A stretch of 64,000 bases of DNA, taken from positions 69,905 to 133,904 of the forward strand of contig QJNS01000180.1 of NCBI GenBank assembly GCA_004154925.1. The letters run 5' to 3'. Origin of the DNA: Monosporascus cannonballus (lineage: Eukaryota; Ascomycota; Sordariomycetes; Xylariales). A program made the translations under genes and the position numbers. Under the pieces are notes generated by a model that did not search any database, was not told where the DNA came from, and saw only the letters and a program-made list of their open reading frames with translations. This document shows positions 61,261-64,000 of this stretch, in pieces. Position 1 is the stretch's first letter. Each line of letters opens with the position of its first letter.

Positions 61261-61906
61261 TATATTTGCCGATAATTTATCATTATATTATATTGTAAAT
61301 AATTGCCGTAATAATTAATACGTGCTATATTACGTAATTAATTATGCTCCGCCCAATTCCTTATTATAATCCGTTTTTAATTTTACCTTATTTACCTTTT
61401 TTTTTCGTGCCCTTATTTTTATTCTTTTTACGTACGCGTTTTGTTCGGTTTCTCGTTTTTCTTTATTCTTATTTTGCCTTTTTCGTTTATTCTGCATATT
61501 ATCTCCGTTTGCCATATTTTTTTTCGTAAGAAATTTTAAGAAAAATGGTATTTTGATATTAAAAAAGATTAGGATTTTCTTTAACGTTATTTTTAATGCC
61601 GATAATAAGATAAATATTAATCGTATTACGGGCAGTAATAAGCTATATTATATTTACGTAATATAACGTTATTTCGATTACCGTACGGTTTACGTTTAAA
61701 TTTTGGACGCCTTAAATTACATCGTAGCTAATTATTATTATAAGATATTTCGCGCGATAAGTAATTATTTTTAATATTATTAATATTATTATTTAATTTT
61801 CGTTTAAATTCCGATCGTCTTTAAAGGTGCCGCTTAAATAATTTCTTAATTTAATATTAATAACTAGGAGTTAATTAACGAATTCGAAAAGGCTCGTATT
61901 ACGGGT

Positions 61907-62340
61907 ACTTATGTAACAAACCTGTTATACATCCACCTGGAGGTATGAGCAGTATCCGAAAAGGGTTCTTGATTTGCAGGTAACAATAGGGCGAAGAATG
62001 ATTTAGTGGTCTGTTCGTTAAAGAGATTTAAAGACTTTTCCCTCAATTAGAGAACGGTGCAGTTGCCTCTTGATTGAGAGCTTAGATTGATAGCTAAGGA
62101 GCGAAAAACTAAGTAGGTGGCTATTTACATAGGAAACCTGAAGTTTTATACCTCCTTTTATTTTACTGGTGTGATACTGATCTCTTGGATCTGTTAGATC
62201 ACCCAGATCACTGTGATCTGTGTGATCTAATAGATCGGTTAGATCACTCTAAGTCACGTGACTTAGAGTGTGGAGCTTTTCCCTTTTCTGCAGCCCTGGG
62301 GCCTCCAGAACGGGTCTACTCGGGGATCCGTAACAACTTA
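61907..62340 (-). mobile_element. Solo LTR of family A type with target duplication
   Basis: LTR 61,912-62,335 (424 bases) flanked by perfect ACTTA duplications (61,907-61,911 and 62,336-62,340). The last 200 bases in coding sense are nearly identical to the unmutated outer part of the 43,439-43,857 LTR (for example CTAATTGAGGGAAAAGTC), while the U3 half differs, so it is a subfamily. It shows almost no RIP. Solo LTRs arise by recombination between the two LTRs of one element. Confidence 0.92.
62245..62270. promoter_or_regulatory. 26-bp perfect palindrome around CACGTG
   Basis: Within the solo LTR U3, bases 62,245-62,270 form a perfect 26-base palindrome centred on TCACGTGA (half-site CACTCTAAG). 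CACGTG is the core bound by bHLH-type and some bZIP factors. Next to it (62,190-62,245) are several TGATCT/AGATCA words. A role as an LTR enhancer or as a transcript hairpin is inference. Confidence 0.7.
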
Positions 62341-63259
62341 GTATAAACGTTCCGACGTAATTATGGTCGGTCGTTAATTTAACGTTTTTCGTAAGGCCGA
62401 ATTCGCCTTTAACGCAATTATTACTAAAGAACATTATTTTCTTAATATAATTAAAGTTAATTTCCGATTATCTATTATAATTACGAAAATCTAATTTTAA
62501 CGCCGTTTTATAGGTTTACAAATTTAAATCTTTTTTGTAAATATTATAGTCCTTTTTTATTATTTTGCAATTAATTTCTAATTAAGCGCAATTTTAAGAT
62601 ATCTCCATAAGTAAGGTAATTTTCGAAAGCCGTTATATTATTACGTTTCCCGCTTATAAATACTTTTCATCTGTTCTTTAACGCCTTAACGAAATTCTAA
62701 TATTTATTAAGAATTATAATTAAGAAATAGCTTTACCCGGCAAAGTTATTATTAAATTTAAATATGTTAAGCATTTTAAGGACGGCGCCTTATTTCCAAC
62801 TAATAATAAATTATATTCCAGTTATTTAAATCCTGTTTTTCGTAAAAAATGGAATATTCTTAAATTCTTTCCGAGTTTTACGCTTAATAAATTTAATACA
62901 TATATCCGCCTTTTGTTATTATATATTTTCCGATTATTTTCTGATATTTTTATATTAATTTTCTTAATATATTTATTAAGGGCTAATTAACGTAAAGTTT
63001 AATAATTAAACGTAAAATTTTATTTTCAAAATAAAAGTTTAACTTTTTTTATGTCGTTTATAAGTTTCCGATCGGTATACGATAAAGTAATTATTTGTTA
63101 AAAACTTAAAAATAATTATATAATTAAGTAATATTTTAATATTAATATTTTAATTTTGCTTAAAATTATTTTTTATGATTTTTGTAATTATTAAGTAATT
63201 AATTTCCAATTAGGTTATTATTACTTTACGGTTTTTAGGTTATCTTATTTTTTATGTAC

Positions 63260-64000
63260 GTATTTAATTTTTTTTTCGTAACGCTATAATATCTTAAATA
63301 CGTATTTAAAATGTTTTTGGAATTTTTACATATTATATTTGGCGGGCCAGCTTTCTTATTTAATTAAATATTTTCGTTACCCCCGGTTATTTCGATAATA
63401 GATGATATCCTTTATTATTTATTTTTGTTATTTTTTTATTAGATCCGGTAACGTTATTTAAATATCGTCCGGTTCCCGGTTATGTTACGGTTTTAATAAA
63501 GATATTAAAAATATATTATATATCCGTTAATATTTAATAAATAAAATTACTTTATACGCTTAGAAACTTATTCGCTTTTTAATCGTAATCCGGATATAAA
63601 TAAATATAAGTTTTTTATTTTTAAATTTAAAATTTTTAATCGATAAATTTATTTATTACCTTAATTAAAATTCCATAAATGTATAACGTTAATTATAATA
63701 TTTTTTAGATTATTATTGTTTTCTTTTAATATTCGTATATTATTTAATAAATAACCGTTATTTTTTAAGGCGTTTTTTAATTTTTTATATTTATCTTTTA
63801 AATATTTGTAAAAAGTATTTTATTATTTTTGGATAATACCTATATAGGGTTTCGAACGGAAAGCGGCCGGTAAATACATTCCGCGTATTGTTATATGCAA
63901 ATTCCGTATTTCGCAATAACTTTATTTAATTATTTTAATATTTATTAACGTAATTACGGAAATAATTTTTTAAGATCTAATAAATATGTTTTATTTATTT
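63260..64000 (-). pseudogene. Third chromovirus pol relic, runs off window
   Basis: On minus, the integrase C-terminal region reads TEFAYNNTRNVFTGRFPFETLY at about 63,930-63,850, typical of Ty3/gypsy, and further left a chromodomain fragment reads KYLIK, stop, ESWPAKYN at about 63,395-63,320. The 5' part lies beyond 64,000. Sequence between 62,460 and 63,260 is AT-rich and unassigned. Confidence 0.7.

Larger units (their letters stand above)
61530..62460 (+). pseudogene. Unidentified + frame opposite a chromovirus
   Basis: A + frame reads coherently across the solo LTR if that insertion is ignored: before it INEFEKARITGT, after it YKRSDVIMVGR, FNVFRKAEFAFNAII, TKEHYFL. Stops are at TAA/TAG that could be former CAA/CAG/TGG. 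It lies opposite and downstream of the third chromovirus pol, the same relative place as the antisense frames of families A and B, but I see no sequence similarity to them. Gag of another element is an alternative. Confidence 0.3.
36360..64000. other. AT-rich RIP-mutated block (right)
   Basis: Composition changes abruptly at about 36,360. The block is almost wholly made of retrotransposon copies with transition-type damage. Parts where I see nothing beyond AT-rich background: 36,363-36,589, 43,863-44,049, 53,481-54,100, 54,360-55,760, 55,890-56,380 and about 60,000-60,990. Confidence 0.9.

Noticed and set aside
61344..61529. Phe/Leu-rich 61-codon + ORF resembling a membrane protein
   Set aside because: The hydrophobicity is a by-product of T-rich RIP sequence; no start context or homologous copy.

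Overview
The window looks like nuclear DNA of a filamentous ascomycete (Pezizomycotina). It has a two-compartment layout: a GC-balanced, intron-containing gene island at about 16.9-36.35 kb sits between two very AT-rich, almost ORF-free blocks (1-16.84 kb and 36.36-64 kb). The AT-rich blocks are made of broken transposons. Copies that can be aligned differ almost only by C-to-T and G-to-A changes, Cys codons read as Tyr and Trp or Gln codons as stops, which is the signature of repeat-induced point mutation (RIP). The species cannot be named from this sequence.

Left AT-rich block (1-16.9 kb): a decayed direct duplication at about 5.06-kb spacing (near 0.1-1.9 and 5.2-7.0 kb), a further pair about 950 bp apart (7.13-7.56 and 8.09-8.52 kb), a period-7 satellite, a Tc1/mariner relic with both inverted repeats (8,759-10,168), and a 0.5-kb TRIM-like element with terminal direct repeats and a polypurine tract (14,269-14,773). 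The block ends exactly at the 3' end of an LTR at 16,914.

Gene island: a four-exon secreted Ser/Thr-rich protein gene (18,233-19,988, -), an Mdm38/LETM1-type mitochondrial inner-membrane protein (21,590-23,251, -), a broken membrane-protein gene (24,525-24,980, -), a two-finger-type transcription factor (25,001-26,380, -), a small membrane protein (26,951-27,482, +), an STB6-like protein with a C-terminal coiled coil (28,247-30,928, -), an Rmd5/Gid2-type E3 ubiquitin ligase of the GID/CTLH complex (32,657-34,055, +), and a 5'-truncated S41-family peptidase gene (35,309-36,352, -) cut where the AT-rich block begins. Intron boundaries were read from GT...AG sites with matching phase. These are mostly unlinked housekeeping and regulatory genes, not a pathway cluster.

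Right AT-rich block (36.36-64 kb): a complete but RIP-mutated Ty3/gypsy chromovirus with 420-bp LTRs and a 5-bp target duplication (36,595-43,857, +); a second chromovirus family (46,371-53,074, -) with 371-bp LTRs that inserted, with its own 5-bp duplication, into an older copy of the same family (44,050-46,370 continuing at 53,080-53,171); a related LTR and an integrase relic (53.17-55.9 kb, +); a Ty1/copia relic (about 56.4-60 kb, -); a clean solo LTR of the first family with a 5-bp duplication (61,912-62,335); and the 3' part of a third chromovirus (63.26-64 kb, -) running off the window.

The most interesting observation is that both chromovirus families with readable 3' regions carry a separate antisense reading frame between the chromodomain and the 3' LTR. 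It has Cys-rich segments at the N-terminal side and a charged Leu/Arg helix at the C-terminal side. A second notable pattern is that RIP stops short of the outer halves of the LTRs.
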